Shown piece after piece: positions 49,634 through 58,292 of a stretch of DNA of 64,000 nucleotides (position 1 is the first letter of the stretch; each line of letters opens with the position of its first letter). A program made the position numbers and the translations under genes. Below the pieces are notes generated by a model that did not search any database, was not told the DNA's origin, and saw only the letters and a list, made by a program, of their open reading frames with translations. Source of the DNA: Streptomyces lienomycini (GTDB lineage: Bacteria > Actinomycetota > Actinomycetes > Streptomycetales > Streptomycetaceae); NCBI RefSeq assembly GCF_027947595.1, contig NZ_CP116257.1:4092001-4156000 (forward strand), read 5' to 3'.

Positions 49634-50002
49634 ATGTCCACCATCCAGCCAGTGATCCTGACTGCCGACCAGGACGTTCTGCGCGGCTTCTACACGAAAT
49701 TGTTCGGCGCTGAGGAAATCTTCCGGGTGCCGGCGGAAGGCCCGGCCTTCTACCTCGGATTGCGCATCGGCGACACCGACCTCGGGTTGGTAACCAAGAC
49801 GGACCCGGGAACCGGGGCAACACCGCGGATCCTGCTCAGCATCGGTGTCGACGACGTCGACGAGATGCTCGGCCGGGTGACAGCGCTGGGAGGCTCGGTC
49901 CGCGGCGGCCCCAACGACATGCCGTGGGGACAGCGCGTCGCCCACATCCAGGACCCCGACGGCAACCCGTTGAACCTCACCCAGCCAATCCCGGGCCGGT
50001 AA
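49634..50002 (+). CDS. VOC/glyoxalase-fold protein
   Basis: A 122-residue single-domain VOC protein with the beta-alpha-beta-beta-beta pattern twice: IQPVILTADQDVLRGFYTKLFGAEEIFRV, then ILLSIGVDDVDEMLGRVTALGGSVRGGP and VAHIQDPDGNPLNLTQP. The last motif (HxxDPDGNxL) is the typical metal-site strand, although His appears in VAHIQDPDG. It could be a lyase, dioxygenase or antibiotic-binding protein. ATG at 49634 follows AGGAG. Confidence 0.88.
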   Translation: MSTIQPVILTADQDVLRGFYTKLFGAEEIFRVPAEGPAFYLGLRIGDTDLGLVTKTDPGTGATPRILLSIGVDDVDEMLGRVTALGGSVRGGPNDMPWGQRVAHIQDPDGNPLNLTQPIPGR

Positions 50003-50071
50003 CGCTGTTCCGGGGTGCTTGTGCTGATCGTGGGTCGCCTGCGGGAGGCGGTAACGGGGGCGGGGGCAGGG

Positions 50072-50292
50072 GCGGCATGCCCGGAGGCGGCGGAAAACTC
50101 AGCGACGCCCAGGCGTCGGCCAGGCTGAAGGCGGCCGGCATCAGCCGGGACCCCGCGCGTCACCAACCACACCCGGAACCACGCCAAGAAGCACCACAAG
50201 CGCCGCGACGGCGCGTGACGTCCGGCGGCAAGACGGTCGTCGACTACGCCGACGAGCGCTGGGCGAACCACTGGGACATGAGGTACTACTGA
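50072..50292 (+). pseudogene. Decayed remnant resembling a secreted peptidase-like protein
   Basis: The plus-strand pieces LSDAQASARLKAAGIS and GGKTVVDYADERWANHWDMRYY recall the beginning and end of a secreted actinobacterial protein with D-Ala-D-Ala carboxypeptidase-like fold (typical end DExxHWDxTYY). The middle is missing, with frameshifts. The assignment rests on short matches from memory. Confidence 0.35.
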
Positions 50293-50542
50293 TGCCACTG
50301 CGGCTCCCAGTAGCTCCCCAGGCGACGTGAACGATCCATGCCCGGCCGGACCGCAGTCCGGCCGGGCACCGGCTTTCGGCGGGCGGTCGGTCGGTCGGTC
50401 ACGAACGCTGTCGCTGTCGGCCATATCGATGGCACCACGGCCGGTGCGCCACCTCCCACGAGGACGACGTGCTCGTAGTCGTCGTCCGTGACCGAGACAA
50501 AAACTTTCGCGCGTACCTCTGTCACGATGATGAGGTGACACG

Positions 50543-51508
50543 GTGACCAACCACGATGAGACAGCGGTCGTCCGGCCTTTGACACTGGATTGGGTGAGCC
50601 GGCATCTGGAGGTCGGCGAACGCGTCGTCGGAGCCGAGGTGCTGCACGGCGGTATCACGGCCGAGATGCGGAGGCTGACCGTCGGCACGCCGGATGGAGG
50701 CACCCGTGACCTGGTGCTGCGGAGCTTGGTCGACCCGTTCTACGTGGAGCACGCCGGAGACTGGCTGAACAGGGAGGCCGGCGCCCTGACCCTGCTCACG
50801 AAGACCCGCGTACCGGCCCCTGAGCTGGTCGCGGCAGACCCGGTCGCCGCACATTGCGAGTATCCGTCGCTCCTGATGACACATCTGGCAGGCCGGACGG
50901 TCCTCGACGACGAGGGGCTGGAGACTCGCGTCCCCCAGCTGGCCCGCCAGCTCGTGGCCATCCACGCGGTACAGCCTGCCGAGCAGCCCCCGAAGTACGT
51001 GACGCTGACGAACCCCGACACCGTCGTGATTCCGAAGGGCGCCGACACGGCGGCGTGGGCCGCGGCAATCGACGTGATCCGTAAGCCCGCGCCACCACGC
51101 TGTGAAGGGCGATTCCTGCACCGGGACTTCCAGCCGGGCAACGTGCTGTTCGACGTGCCGCCCTCGGGGCCGGCAGGGACCCGGATCACCGGCGTCGTCG
51201 ACTGGGCGGCCCCCTCCTGGGGCCCGGCCGATCTCGATGTGGCGCACTGCTCCGCCGTACTCGCGCAGCTGCACGGCCCTGCGTGGGGTCTGCGGTTCCC
51301 CGAGGCGTACGAGGAAGCCGGCGGAGTGCTGGCCGCGGCCACGAGCGAGCGACTCTACTGGCTCGTACGGGACGGACTGGCGTCCTCGGAAGAAGTGCAT
51401 GCGGTGTCGAGGCCATGGCGAGCGGTAGGGCGGACAGACCTCACACCGCAAGCCGTGGAGGCGCGACTGGACGCCTATGTCACCGCCCTGATGGACACGC
51501 TGGGCTGA
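50543..51508 (+). CDS. APH-fold phosphotransferase
   Basis: A 321-residue aminoglycoside-phosphotransferase/choline-kinase-fold protein. The catalytic loop is FLHRDFQPGNVLFD (HxDxxxxN) and the metal-binding segment is ITGVVDWAAPSWGPADLDVAH. The N-lobe carries RDLVLRSLV with the expected beta strands. It may phosphorylate an aminoglycoside, macrolide or small metabolite, and sequence alone does not tell. GTG start at 50543 with an upstream ATGAGG-like site. Confidence 0.88.
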   Translation: MTNHDETAVVRPLTLDWVSRHLEVGERVVGAEVLHGGITAEMRRLTVGTPDGGTRDLVLRSLVDPFYVEHAGDWLNREAGALTLLTKTRVPAPELVAADPVAAHCEYPSLLMTHLAGRTVLDDEGLETRVPQLARQLVAIHAVQPAEQPPKYVTLTNPDTVVIPKGADTAAWAAAIDVIRKPAPPRCEGRFLHRDFQPGNVLFDVPPSGPAGTRITGVVDWAAPSWGPADLDVAHCSAVLAQLHGPAWGLRFPEAYEEAGGVLAAATSERLYWLVRDGLASSEEVHAVSRPWRAVGRTDLTPQAVEARLDAYVTALMDTLG

Positions 51509-51602
51509 GCCAGAGCAGTCCGGGGCGCAGCCTCGGCCCCGGCACCATCGTTCGCCCGTCAACCGAGTGGGAACGTCGCGGCGCGGAGCGCGCCATGTCG
51601 GA

Positions 51603-51688
51603 GGGGCGGCCTCCGCCCCGGCTCGGGGGGTGCGGGACGGAGGCCTGAGGCCGAGTCTGGCATCAACGGGAGGGGACCGCCGCCTGTG
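51603..51688 (+). repeat. Dispersed 86-bp repeat, copy A
   Basis: Nearly identical to 57585-57671 (87 bp), with about six differences including one base insertion. It contains GGCGG-CCT-CCGCC and GGCC-TGA-GGCC hairpins. Both copies lie about 95 bases after the stop of an unrelated gene, on the same strand. The bases ACCGAGTGGG also recur upstream of each. Confidence 0.88.
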
Positions 51689-51803
51689 CGGTGCGTACGC
51701 CCGGCCTCCCCGTGAATCCGGTGCCGCGGGTGTACGGAGCGTACCCGGTCCGGCCGCGCTTCAGCGGGGCCGGCGTGCCAGAGCCTGGCGAGGCGGGAGT
51801 CGA

Positions 51804-52635
51804 CTACACCGTGAGTCCGGTCGCCTTGGCCAGGAAGTCGGCGTTCGCAGCCACGTCATGGCCGAGGACGACCGAGTGGTGCGGCAGCTTCGCCAGTCGC
51901 TGGGCGACCGCCTCGCGGGCAGCTGAGGTGCCGCCGCCGTCGACCCCGAGAAGCGCGAACACGTCCGGATAGCGGTCCTCTGTCGCGCCACTCATGAAGT
52001 CCGCCCTACCCAGCACGCGGCCGGTCTCCTCGACGGCCGGGACCGCGCCGGCCTCGATCCGCGGGAACACCAGTGCCGCCGCCTCGCCGCCGGTCGCCAG
52101 GGGAACGCCGAACCAACTGGTGAACTGGTCCGGGAACACTTGCGTCTTCATCTCCTTGCCGCGCTCCCACAGCGGCGTGGGGTCTCCGGCCAACAGAGCC
52201 TGCGTAACGCTCTCGTCCTGCGTCGGATGCAACGCCTCGCCTGCCTCCAGGCGCTCCCGTACGGTTTCGAACCAGCCCAGCGCCTCCAGCAGTCCGAGGC
52301 CGACGGCCGCCGCCGAGGGCGGTAGGCGAGCGCGCTCTCCGGCGCCACGGCACGGATCACTCCGTCGGACACGCCCCCCGCGAGGAGTAGTTGCTCCCGG
52401 GCGTACATAGTGCTCGTGTGCGGGGACTGCGTCACCGCCAGGGCATGGTCGTCGTAAGCGTGGTCGTCCAGCTCCCGGTGACCCGGGCCCCGGCGCAGAT
52501 GTCCGCCGGATGAACGGCGGCGGCATTCCACCAGGTTCCGAAGTAGCGGGCGGACCAGTGGGTGACGGTTTGCTCGGCGCAGACGACGGTCACGGCCGCA
52601 CCGGCGCTCTCCAGTCGTACGGCGTACGTGTTCAT
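51804..52635 (-). pseudogene. Unknown gene broken by two frameshifts
   Basis: Three minus-strand frames join into one protein-like sequence. NTYAVRLESAGAAVTVVCAEQTVTHWSARYFGTWWNAAAV comes first (ATG at 52635). After a shift near 52485 comes ELDDHAYDDHALAVTQSPHTSTMYAREQLLLAGGVSDGVIRAVAPESALAYR. After another near 52325 comes AAAVGLGLLEALGWFETVRERL, running to SVVLGHDVAANADFLAKATGLTV. The pieces are all high-quality coding. The family is not recognised. Confidence 0.65.
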
Positions 52636-52639
52636 GGTC

Positions 52640-53090
52640 GGTACCTTCCGGACGGAGACGGCTGCAACGGAAGACCACGCACGGCCCGGTAAGCGGCGCG
52701 CAGCTGGGAACGGGACGCCTCCGGCTGCCGGTCCTCGACGGCGTTCAGCGGAGGCAGGAGGCAGAAGGCAGGAGGCAGGAACGGTACGGGGTGGCCGCCG
52801 GTGAAACGCACGGGTACGCCGCACCAGTCACCCGCGTGCGCGGCGCACAGCTCGGTGACGCCGCCCTCCGCTCCGAGAGCCAGGCGCAGCGGGGACACCA
52901 CCGCGCCGGCGGGTCCGCACCGGGTCCGGCTGATGCCGGCGCTGATCCGGCCGGGCCGCCGGGCCAGCTCGTCGCGCACCTGCTGGAGGGGGACGGGGCG
53001 GCCGGCGGTAGGGGAGCCGGGCCCGGCCGGTCTCTGGACACACGTCCAGCTCCGGCGTTTCGGCCGGGATTCGGCGTCACCAGGTGCGGA
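52640..53090. other. Degraded coding-like stretch
   Basis: A minus-strand reading with VRDELARRPGRISAGISRTRCGPAGAVVSPLRLALGAEGGVTELCAAHAGDWCGVPVRF looks like a real protein segment. It runs into a heptamer repeat and then loses coding character. It may be a 5' neighbour or fragment of the broken gene at 51804-52635. Confidence 0.35.
52750..52777. repeat. Heptamer tandem repeat GGAGGCA
   Basis: Four units, the third being GAAGGCA, inside the degraded coding-like stretch. Confidence 0.85.
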
Positions 53091-53091
53091 C

Positions 53092-53205
53092 CGTGTCAGG
53101 GGTGATCCTCAGCCGCCGGGACACCTCCGTGATCGAGTGGCCTTCGGTGCACTCCAGCACGACCCGTGACCGCCGGGCCAGAGTCTGGGCAGTCGCACAG
53201 CTCTC
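53092..53205 (-). pseudogene. N-terminal fragment of an IS630-type transposase
   Basis: The minus-strand reading QTLARRSRVVLECTEGHSITEVSRRLRITPDTVRTW matches the helix-turn-helix start of IS630-family transposases (usual form RARxVLxxAxGxSxxxVAxxLxVxxxTVxxW). Nothing of the DDE domain follows. It lies just downstream of the ketopantoate-reductase-like gene, on the same strand. Confidence 0.65.
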
Positions 53206-53228
53206 GTGGCCAACCACGACGGTGATGC

Positions 53229-54107
53229 CTACGGGGCCCCTGCCAGGGTGCGCATCTGTTCGGCCAGTCGATCCAGTTCGGCTGTCGCCGAGGGGGAGGT
53301 GTCGTTGAGTGCGCTGCGTGCGGCGGTCTTGCTGCGCAGGAAGCGCCGCAGCAAGGCGACGAGCATGCCTTCCGGCAGGGTCTGCAGTGCGCCGAACACG
53401 CGCGGGACCGGTGGCGTCGGCGTGGCGGCCATGGACTGCCGCATGAGGCGGAGCATGCCGCCTACGGCGTCCCCATCCTCGGCCAGCGCCGCCGGCCCGC
53501 CCGCCGCGCGTACCGCCCGGCCGAGCGGTACCTCGAACGCGGCGTGGGTTTTGAGCCAGGCGTCCATCCGCGGCTCGGCTTTGACCTTGATGTTCGCCGC
53601 GCGGAACTCGCGGACGATCCGTTCCGACCGCGGGGTGGTGTGCCCATGGGGCTCACCGATCGGCATCGGGACCCGGCCGGCCATGAAGCTGAGTGCCCGG
53701 TAGCGGACCACGTCGCCGTCCATGGTGCCGCCGGCCAGGGCCGGGGGGAATCCGAGCAGAGCACGCCCGCGGCCGATCGCTGCTTCCAGCGGCTGCGCAC
53801 CGGCGGCCCAGTTGTGGAGGAACAGGACGTCGCCGTCGACACGGGCCAGCGATTCCAGCACCGCGTCGACCTGGTGGGTGCGGACGGTGACGATGACGAG
53901 GTCGTATCCGCCGGCCGGGTCCTCGACGACCGGGGCCGGCACCTGCCGGACGGCAGGGCTGTCCTCCTCCGCGAGCTGCACGCCGTGCCGGCGCAGGGAG
54001 GCCAGACGGGGGCCCCTCGCGAGGAGTGTGACATCACGCCCGGCCTCGTACAGGTGGGCGGCGAGCAGGCTCCCGCACACCCCGGCGCCGTAGACGAGCA
54101 GTTTCAT
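53229..54107 (-). CDS. Ketopantoate reductase (ApbA/PanE) family protein
   Basis: A 292-residue NADP-dependent reductase-like protein. The N-terminal Rossmann motif is LLVYGAGVCGSLLAAHLYEAGRDVTLLARG. DLVIVTVRTHQVDAVLESL and LFLHNWAAGAQPLEAAIG follow, where the family often has QNG, then the C-terminal helical domain begins near KAEPRMDAWLKTHAA. The conserved Lys is in WLKTH. ATG at 54105-54107 is chosen. It is divergent from a TetR gene that probably represses it. The substrate need not be ketopantoate. Confidence 0.87.
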   Translation of the reverse strand: MKLLVYGAGVCGSLLAAHLYEAGRDVTLLARGPRLASLRRHGVQLAEEDSPAVRQVPAPVVEDPAGGYDLVIVTVRTHQVDAVLESLARVDGDVLFLHNWAAGAQPLEAAIGRGRALLGFPPALAGGTMDGDVVRYRALSFMAGRVPMPIGEPHGHTTPRSERIVREFRAANIKVKAEPRMDAWLKTHAAFEVPLGRAVRAAGGPAALAEDGDAVGGMLRLMRQSMAATPTPPVPRVFGALQTLPEGMLVALLRRFLRSKTAARSALNDTSPSATAELDRLAEQMRTLAGAP

Positions 54108-54128
54108 GCGATCACATCCGGATAAGTC

Positions 54129-54155
54129 AAACGTTCGTTTCAATCGATCGTTCGT
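54129..54155. promoter_or_regulatory. Candidate TetR operator
   Basis: AAACGTTCGTTT (54129-54140) has perfect AAACG/CGTTT arms, and CGTTCGT recurs at 54149-54155. It lies between the divergent reductase and TetR genes, 13 bases before the TetR start. Confidence 0.6.
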
Positions 54156-54167
54156 ATAGTACGGGAC

Positions 54168-54800
54168 ATGGTGCAACCCGATACCCGGACCAAAGTCCTC
54201 GAGGCCGCCGAACGCCTCTTCGCCGAGAACGGATACAGCGGAACCTCGGTCCGCGCGATCACCGGCCTCGCCGGAGCGAACCTGGCCGCGGTGGCCTACC
54301 ACTTCGGGTCGAAGGCGGACCTCATGGCCGCGGTCGTCCGCCGCGTGATCGATCCGATCACCAACGCCCAGCGCACCCGGCTCGACGAGCTTCTCGCGAG
54401 GGCCGGGGAGCCGCGGGTCGCCGATCTCGTAGAGGCCTTCGCGGGTCCCCTGTTCGACGACATGCCCACCGATGGCGACCGCGGAGTACACGCGTCCCGG
54501 TTGATCATGACGATCCTCAGCGATCCCGCCGAGGAGGCCCGCGGCTGGACCGGCCCGGACGACGCCGCCATCCGTGAGCGCTACCTGGCGGCGTTCGCCC
54601 GCGCGCTGCCCGACCTCACCCCGTCCGAGCTGCTGTTTCGCATGCGGGGAATCCTCGCCGTGACGGCCGTGGACCGCGTCGAGGCCCACCACCAGCCGAC
54701 CCCCACATGCCCAGCTGCGACCGACCGGGCCGCCCGCAGCTGGGCGATCACCTTCCTGACCGCTGCTATGAGCGCCCCGGCAACCGAAGCCGAGAGATAG
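54168..54800 (+). CDS. TetR-family regulator
   Basis: A 210-residue TetR protein. The helix-turn-helix is TKVLEAAERLFAENGYSGTSVRAITGLAGANLAAVAYHFGSKADLMAAVVRR. The C-terminal domain resembles the CecR/YbiH type, with FDDMPTDGDRGVHASRLIMTILSD. ATG at 54168 is used. It is divergent from the ApbA-like reductase with a palindrome in the gap, so local autoregulation is likely. Confidence 0.93.
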   Translation: MVQPDTRTKVLEAAERLFAENGYSGTSVRAITGLAGANLAAVAYHFGSKADLMAAVVRRVIDPITNAQRTRLDELLARAGEPRVADLVEAFAGPLFDDMPTDGDRGVHASRLIMTILSDPAEEARGWTGPDDAAIRERYLAAFARALPDLTPSELLFRMRGILAVTAVDRVEAHHQPTPTCPAATDRAARSWAITFLTAAMSAPATEAER

Positions 54801-55044
54801 CGCCCGCACATCACGGGGCCTCGCTCGTTCCAGTGCGGTGCCGTCCGCGGTCGGATCGAGCGGTACGGCGAGGGCGAAAAGCTGGAAGATGCAATGGGGG
54901 CGGTCCAGGTCCCTTGACCGGCGCGGGCCCCTCGTATCCGCGTCCGGTGAAACGAGCGCAACACCGCGAGCCCGGAGACGGCTTGCCCGGCGGCCAGCGC
55001 AATTAGAACTCCTAACGAAATGCCGTACGCGACAGCCGAGTGTG

Positions 55045-55527
55045 TCAGCGGTGACCGGACTTCTTGCGCTTCCGGCGCACACGCCATAGCACCACGGTCC
55101 CAGGATCAGAGCGCATGTGTGGCGGCACGAAACGCGCGGGCACGTTGAAGAGGATGATGCTGATCTCGCAGGCCATGCATGCCAGCACGATGAGCACCGC
55201 AATCAGGACGACGGCTGCTTGACCACCGGTCATCTCAGCGTCCAGCAGTCCCAAAAAGACAAGAGGAGTGATTGCCCAGAGCGAGGTGGCGGTGACACCC
55301 AAGGAGCGGACCTCGCCTCTCCTGACCTCCTGGCCGAACGGCAGGACAGTGTAGGAAGCCAAGAAGAAGTCCACCAAGTGCGCGTTGCGCCAGAGCTGGG
55401 CCGCCTTCCACGTCATGAAGGCAGCACCTGTCATCCACACGAGTCCGATCGCATAGGCCACGCCGCGTCCCCCGCTACTCATCGACCGTCTTCGCGATCT
55501 CTTACGGTACGCCGCCTTGCGTTCCAT
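55045..55527 (-). CDS. Small membrane protein, passenger gene of the IS (copy 2)
   Basis: Identical in amino-acid sequence to the product of 42488-42970: basic N-terminus, three hydrophobic segments, basic tail. It lies downstream of the transposase within the same inverted repeats. Perfect identity suggests recent spread of the element or gene conversion. Function unknown. An immunity, regulatory or membrane-targeting role in transposition is only conjecture. Confidence 0.75.
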   Translation of the reverse strand: MERKAAYRKRSRRRSMSSGGRGVAYAIGLVWMTGAAFMTWKAAQLWRNAHLVDFFLASYTVLPFGQEVRRGEVRSLGVTATSLWAITPLVFLGLLDAEMTGGQAAVVLIAVLIVLACMACEISIILFNVPARFVPPHMRSDPGTVVLWRVRRKRKKSGHR

Positions 55528-55561
55528 GGCTTTAGATCGATTTGACGAGCACACTCAGGAC

Positions 55562-56376
55562 TCATCGGGCCGCCCTGAGGCGCCTCCAGCAGATAAGCGC
55601 ACATCCGAGGGTCAGGAATGCCTCGTGGATGTCGTCACGGATCTCCCAGCGGATGCGCAGGCGACGGAACCAGTGCAGGTGGGCGAACGCGCGTTCAACA
55701 ACCCAGCGTTGAGCGCCGAGCCCGGAGCCGTGCTCGGTCCCGCGGCGGGCGATTTGCGGCTTCACGCCGAGATCCCAGACCAGGCGGCGGTACTTGTCGT
55801 GGTCGTAGCCGCGGTCCCCCAGCACCACGTCCGGTCGGCGCCGGGGCCGGCCGCGCTTGCCCCGCACCGGCGGCACGGCCTGCAGCAACGGGACGAGCTG
55901 GGTGACGTCGTTGCGATTGCCGCCGGTGAGGGTGGCGGCAAGCGGGATGCCGGTGGCGTCGGTGATCAGGTGATGTTTGCTGCCCGTCTTGCCCCGGTCG
56001 ACGGGGCTTCGTCCGGTCTTGATGCCCCCTTTAACGCCCGGATGTGGGAGCCGTCGACCGCCGCCCGGGAGAAGTCCAGGACGTTCACACTACGGAGTTT
56101 GGCGAGGAGGACCCCGTGCAGCCGGGGCCATACCCCGGCTTCGGTCCACTCGGCCAGGCGGCGCCAGCAGGTCATGCCCGAGCCGAAGCCGAGTTCCTGC
56201 GGCAGGTGCTCCCAGGCGATTCCGGTGTGCAGCACAAACAGGATGCCCTGGAACACCAGCCGGTCCGGATGCCGCTTGCGCCCCGGATGCTGGGCCCGAC
56301 GCTCAATCTTCGGCACAAGCGGCTCGATCACCGCCCACAGCTCGTCGTCAACTTCCCACGGCTTCGCCCGAGCCAC
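55562..56376 (-). CDS. IS5-family transposase made by -1 frameshift (intact copy)
   Basis: The first frame starts at 56376 (ARAKPWEVDDELWAVIEPLVPKIERR). At A-AAG-GGG (56032 down to 56026) a -1 shift gives GGIKTGRSPVDRGKTGSKHHLITDATGIPLAATLTGGN, continuing LLQAVPPVRGKRGRPRRRPDVVLGDRGYDHDKYRRL and RWVVERAFAHLHWFRRLRIR to the end RAAR. Catalytic residues are Asp in AAVDGSH, Asp in VLGDRGYD and Glu in VVERAF. Length and two-frame layout fit the IS427-like group of IS5. Confidence 0.87.
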
Positions 56377-56510
56377 CCCGCACCCCCGGATTTTCAGCTC
56401 CGGAGTGATCCAACCACCTTGTAGATCATTTCGTTAGGAGTTCTTAGGCCGAACCGCCTGTCGTCAACCTGCGCCGCTGGGACGAGCGCTGGCAGGGAGG
56501 AGAACGTCGG

Positions 56511-56620
56511 CGCCACCGACGTAGAACTCACCGAAGCCGACCTGGCCGGTATCCGGGAGGTCCTCCCCCAGGGCTCCGCGGGCAGCCGCTACCCGGCCTC
56601 GGTGATGGCCGAATTCCGCA
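56511..56620 (+). pseudogene. C-terminal remnant of an aldo/keto reductase
   Basis: The plus-strand reading GATDVELTEADLAGIREVLPQGSAGSRYPASVMAEF is the typical C-terminal end of an actinobacterial aldo/keto reductase. The rest of the enzyme is absent; the upstream side is occupied by the inserted IS and 60 bases of unrecognised sequence. Confidence 0.6.
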
Positions 56621-56929
56621 CAGCGGATGAGAAGACCTCCCTCCAGGCCCGCTGCCGCTGTCGCTGTCGCCCCACCCTCGCACCAGGACAGGCGAGGGCG
56701 ATGCGAGTGAACCACCACACCTACGGCCGCGGCGGGCCGGACAGCCGGGGAACCGCTCTGCCCGTGTGTTCGCTCACGGTGTCGCCGGACCGCAGTCCGG
56801 CCGGGTACCGGCTTCGGCCGCCCGCCGCGCTACCCGGGCTCTGCACGCGCCCTACTACAGCAGGCCGCCGAGCAACCCTCGCCGTGAAACCCGCTCGACC
56901 TGGGCACCTACTTGGAGACATCCTTGGGC
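56621..56929. other. Stretch without a recognised gene
   Basis: No family is recognised in any frame. The promoter of the YCII protein should be here. Confidence 0.4.
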
Positions 56930-57487
56930 ATGGATTTCCTCTGCTACCACCGCGACCGGCCCGGCTCCATGACGCTGCGCGACGAGTTGCTGGAAGAGCA
57001 CTGGTCCTACATGGATCGGTACGCGAAGGAGATGATCGCCCGGGGCCCGACCCTCGCCGACGACGGCGACACACCGACCGGGAGCGTGCACATCGTCGAC
57101 CTGCCCGACCCCGCCGCCGCCCGCGCGTTCGCCTTCGACGAGCCGAACTACCAGGCCGGCGTCTACCGGGACGTGCTGCTGCGACGGTGGCGCAACATGC
57201 TGGGGCGCACCATGTGGGACTTCCCCGGCGGCCCGACCGACGGCAACCGGTACCTGGTACTCGGCCTCGGCCTCGGCACGGGACAGGTCGCCGACCTCGC
57301 GGTGCCACCCGACCGGAACGAGCTGATCGCCTACGGGCCGCTGCTGTCCGACGACGGCGACACCTGGCTGGGTACGGCGGCGCTGCTGCGAGCACCGGAC
57401 CCGGACACGGCACGCGCCATTCTGGCCCCGGACCGGTACGTCGGCATCGAGGTGCACAACTGGCAGTTCGGCGGGCGCTCGTCATAG
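56930..57487 (+). CDS. Protein with two YCII-like domains
   Basis: A 185-residue protein with two related halves. The first (1 to ~88) reads DFLCYHRDRPGSMTLRDELLEEHWSYMDRYAKEMIARGPTLADDGDTPTGSVHIVDLPDPAAARAFAFDEPNYQAGVYRDV. The second (~105-180) reads RYLVLGLGLGTG...LIAYGPLLSDDGDTWLGTAALLRAPDPDTARAILAPDRYVGIEVHNWQFG. Both have the YCII pattern GPxLxDDGDTxxG. YCII proteins are small dimeric enzymes or binding proteins of the ferredoxin-like fold. ATG at 56930 follows GGAG. Confidence 0.8.
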   Translation: MDFLCYHRDRPGSMTLRDELLEEHWSYMDRYAKEMIARGPTLADDGDTPTGSVHIVDLPDPAAARAFAFDEPNYQAGVYRDVLLRRWRNMLGRTMWDFPGGPTDGNRYLVLGLGLGTGQVADLAVPPDRNELIAYGPLLSDDGDTWLGTAALLRAPDPDTARAILAPDRYVGIEVHNWQFGGRSS

Positions 57488-57584
57488 CCGAGGACGTCCG
57501 CCGGCATCCCCGTCGAAGCCCCGGCCGACCGAGTGGGGACGAGCGGACCCCTGGGGAACACGGCGCAGAGAACGCCGCCTCGGC

Positions 57585-57671
57585 GGGGGCGGCCTCCGCC
57601 CCAGCTCGGGGGGATGCGGGACGGAGGCCTGAGGCCGAGTCTGACATCGACGGGAGCGGACCGCCGCCCGT
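57585..57671 (+). repeat. Dispersed 86-bp repeat, copy B
   Basis: Second copy of the repeat at 51603-51688, same orientation, 97 bases after the stop of the YCII protein. It has one inserted A and about five substitutions relative to copy A. Confidence 0.88.
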
Positions 57672-57807
57672 GAGATGTCTGTTGCTGAACCTGTGCCCCG
57701 GGAAGGCTCGGTAGCCCGATCAGGTGAAGCGCGGGCCACGTGGGTGGCCACCAACGTGAGATCGATCAAGGCATCGGGCAACGCGCGGGGGTGTTGCCGC
57801 ATGCCCG

Positions 57808-58191
57808 TCAGGCGTCGAAACGGCCGCGTGCACTTTCGATGTGACCGAGGTGTTGGTGGGTCCAGCCGCAGATGACGTCGACCGCGGTGCGAAGGGCCCG
57901 GCCCGGCTCGGTGAGGGTGTACTCGACTCGCGGCGGCACGGTGGGGTACACCTTCCGGTCGACCAGGCCATTGCGCTCCAGCATGCGCAGGTTCTGGGTG
58001 AGCATCTTGTGGCTGACGCCCTCGACCTCGTTCCGCAGCTCGCTGAAACGCAGGGTGCGCTCGCCGAGCGCCTCGATGATCAGGAGCGCCCACTTGTTGG
58101 CGACGTCCGAGAAGATCTCCCGCGCCAGGGAGTCTGCGCGCCGCAGGTCGGCGTCCTCCGGCAGGCCCTTGAGTAGTTGCTTGGTCACCAT
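57808..58191 (-). CDS. HxlR-family transcriptional regulator
   Basis: A 127-residue winged-helix regulator. It has the HxlR pattern DVANKWALLIIEALGERTLRFSELRNEVEGVSHKMLTQNLRMLERNGLVDRKVYPTVPPRVEYTLTEPGRAL. There is no Cys in the sensing position used by HypR-like members. It is divergent from the RidA gene and most likely regulates it. The start at 58191 gives the usual family length. Confidence 0.93.
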   Translation of the reverse strand: MVTKQLLKGLPEDADLRRADSLAREIFSDVANKWALLIIEALGERTLRFSELRNEVEGVSHKMLTQNLRMLERNGLVDRKVYPTVPPRVEYTLTEPGRALRTAVDVICGWTHQHLGHIESARGRFDA

Positions 58192-58247
58192 CAGGTTCCT
58201 TAGTCACCGAAAAGTGCGTTCTTCCAGGTCAGCCTTCACTCTCCTAC

Positions 58248-58262
58248 AGTTTCCGAGTAACT
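58248..58262. promoter_or_regulatory. Candidate HxlR operator AGTT-N7-AACT
   Basis: AGTTTCCGAGTAACT has symmetric AGTT/AACT arms and lies between the divergent HxlR and RidA genes, 30 bases before the RidA start. The evidence is weak because only one copy is seen. Confidence 0.35.
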
Positions 58263-58292
58263 ACAAGAGAGCAGATCGGAAGGGCGAGCACC

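Larger units (their letters stand above)
55006..56443 (-). mobile_element. IS5-family insertion sequence with membrane-protein passenger, copy 2 (inverted)
   Basis: A 1438-bp element opposite in direction to the copy at 41573-43009 and essentially identical to it. Ends GAACTCC...GGAGTTC are the same. It is flanked by its own TTA duplication (55003-55005 and 56444-56446), different from the TAA of copy 1, so the copies inserted independently. This copy retains the base missing in copy 1 and is probably the functional one. The two copies form a 1.4-kb inverted repeat around ~12 kb, a substrate for inversion. Confidence 0.9.

Noticed and set aside
53229..55202. A 657-residue protein joining the IS passenger region to the ketopantoate-reductase-like gene
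   Set aside because: The frame is only accidentally open through the IS end and the TetR gene. The reductase start at 54107 and the divergent TetR arrangement explain the region.
41573..56443. A composite transposon bounded by the two IS copies
   Set aside because: Each copy has its own different 3-bp target duplication (TAA and TTA), which shows separate insertions rather than movement of the whole segment.
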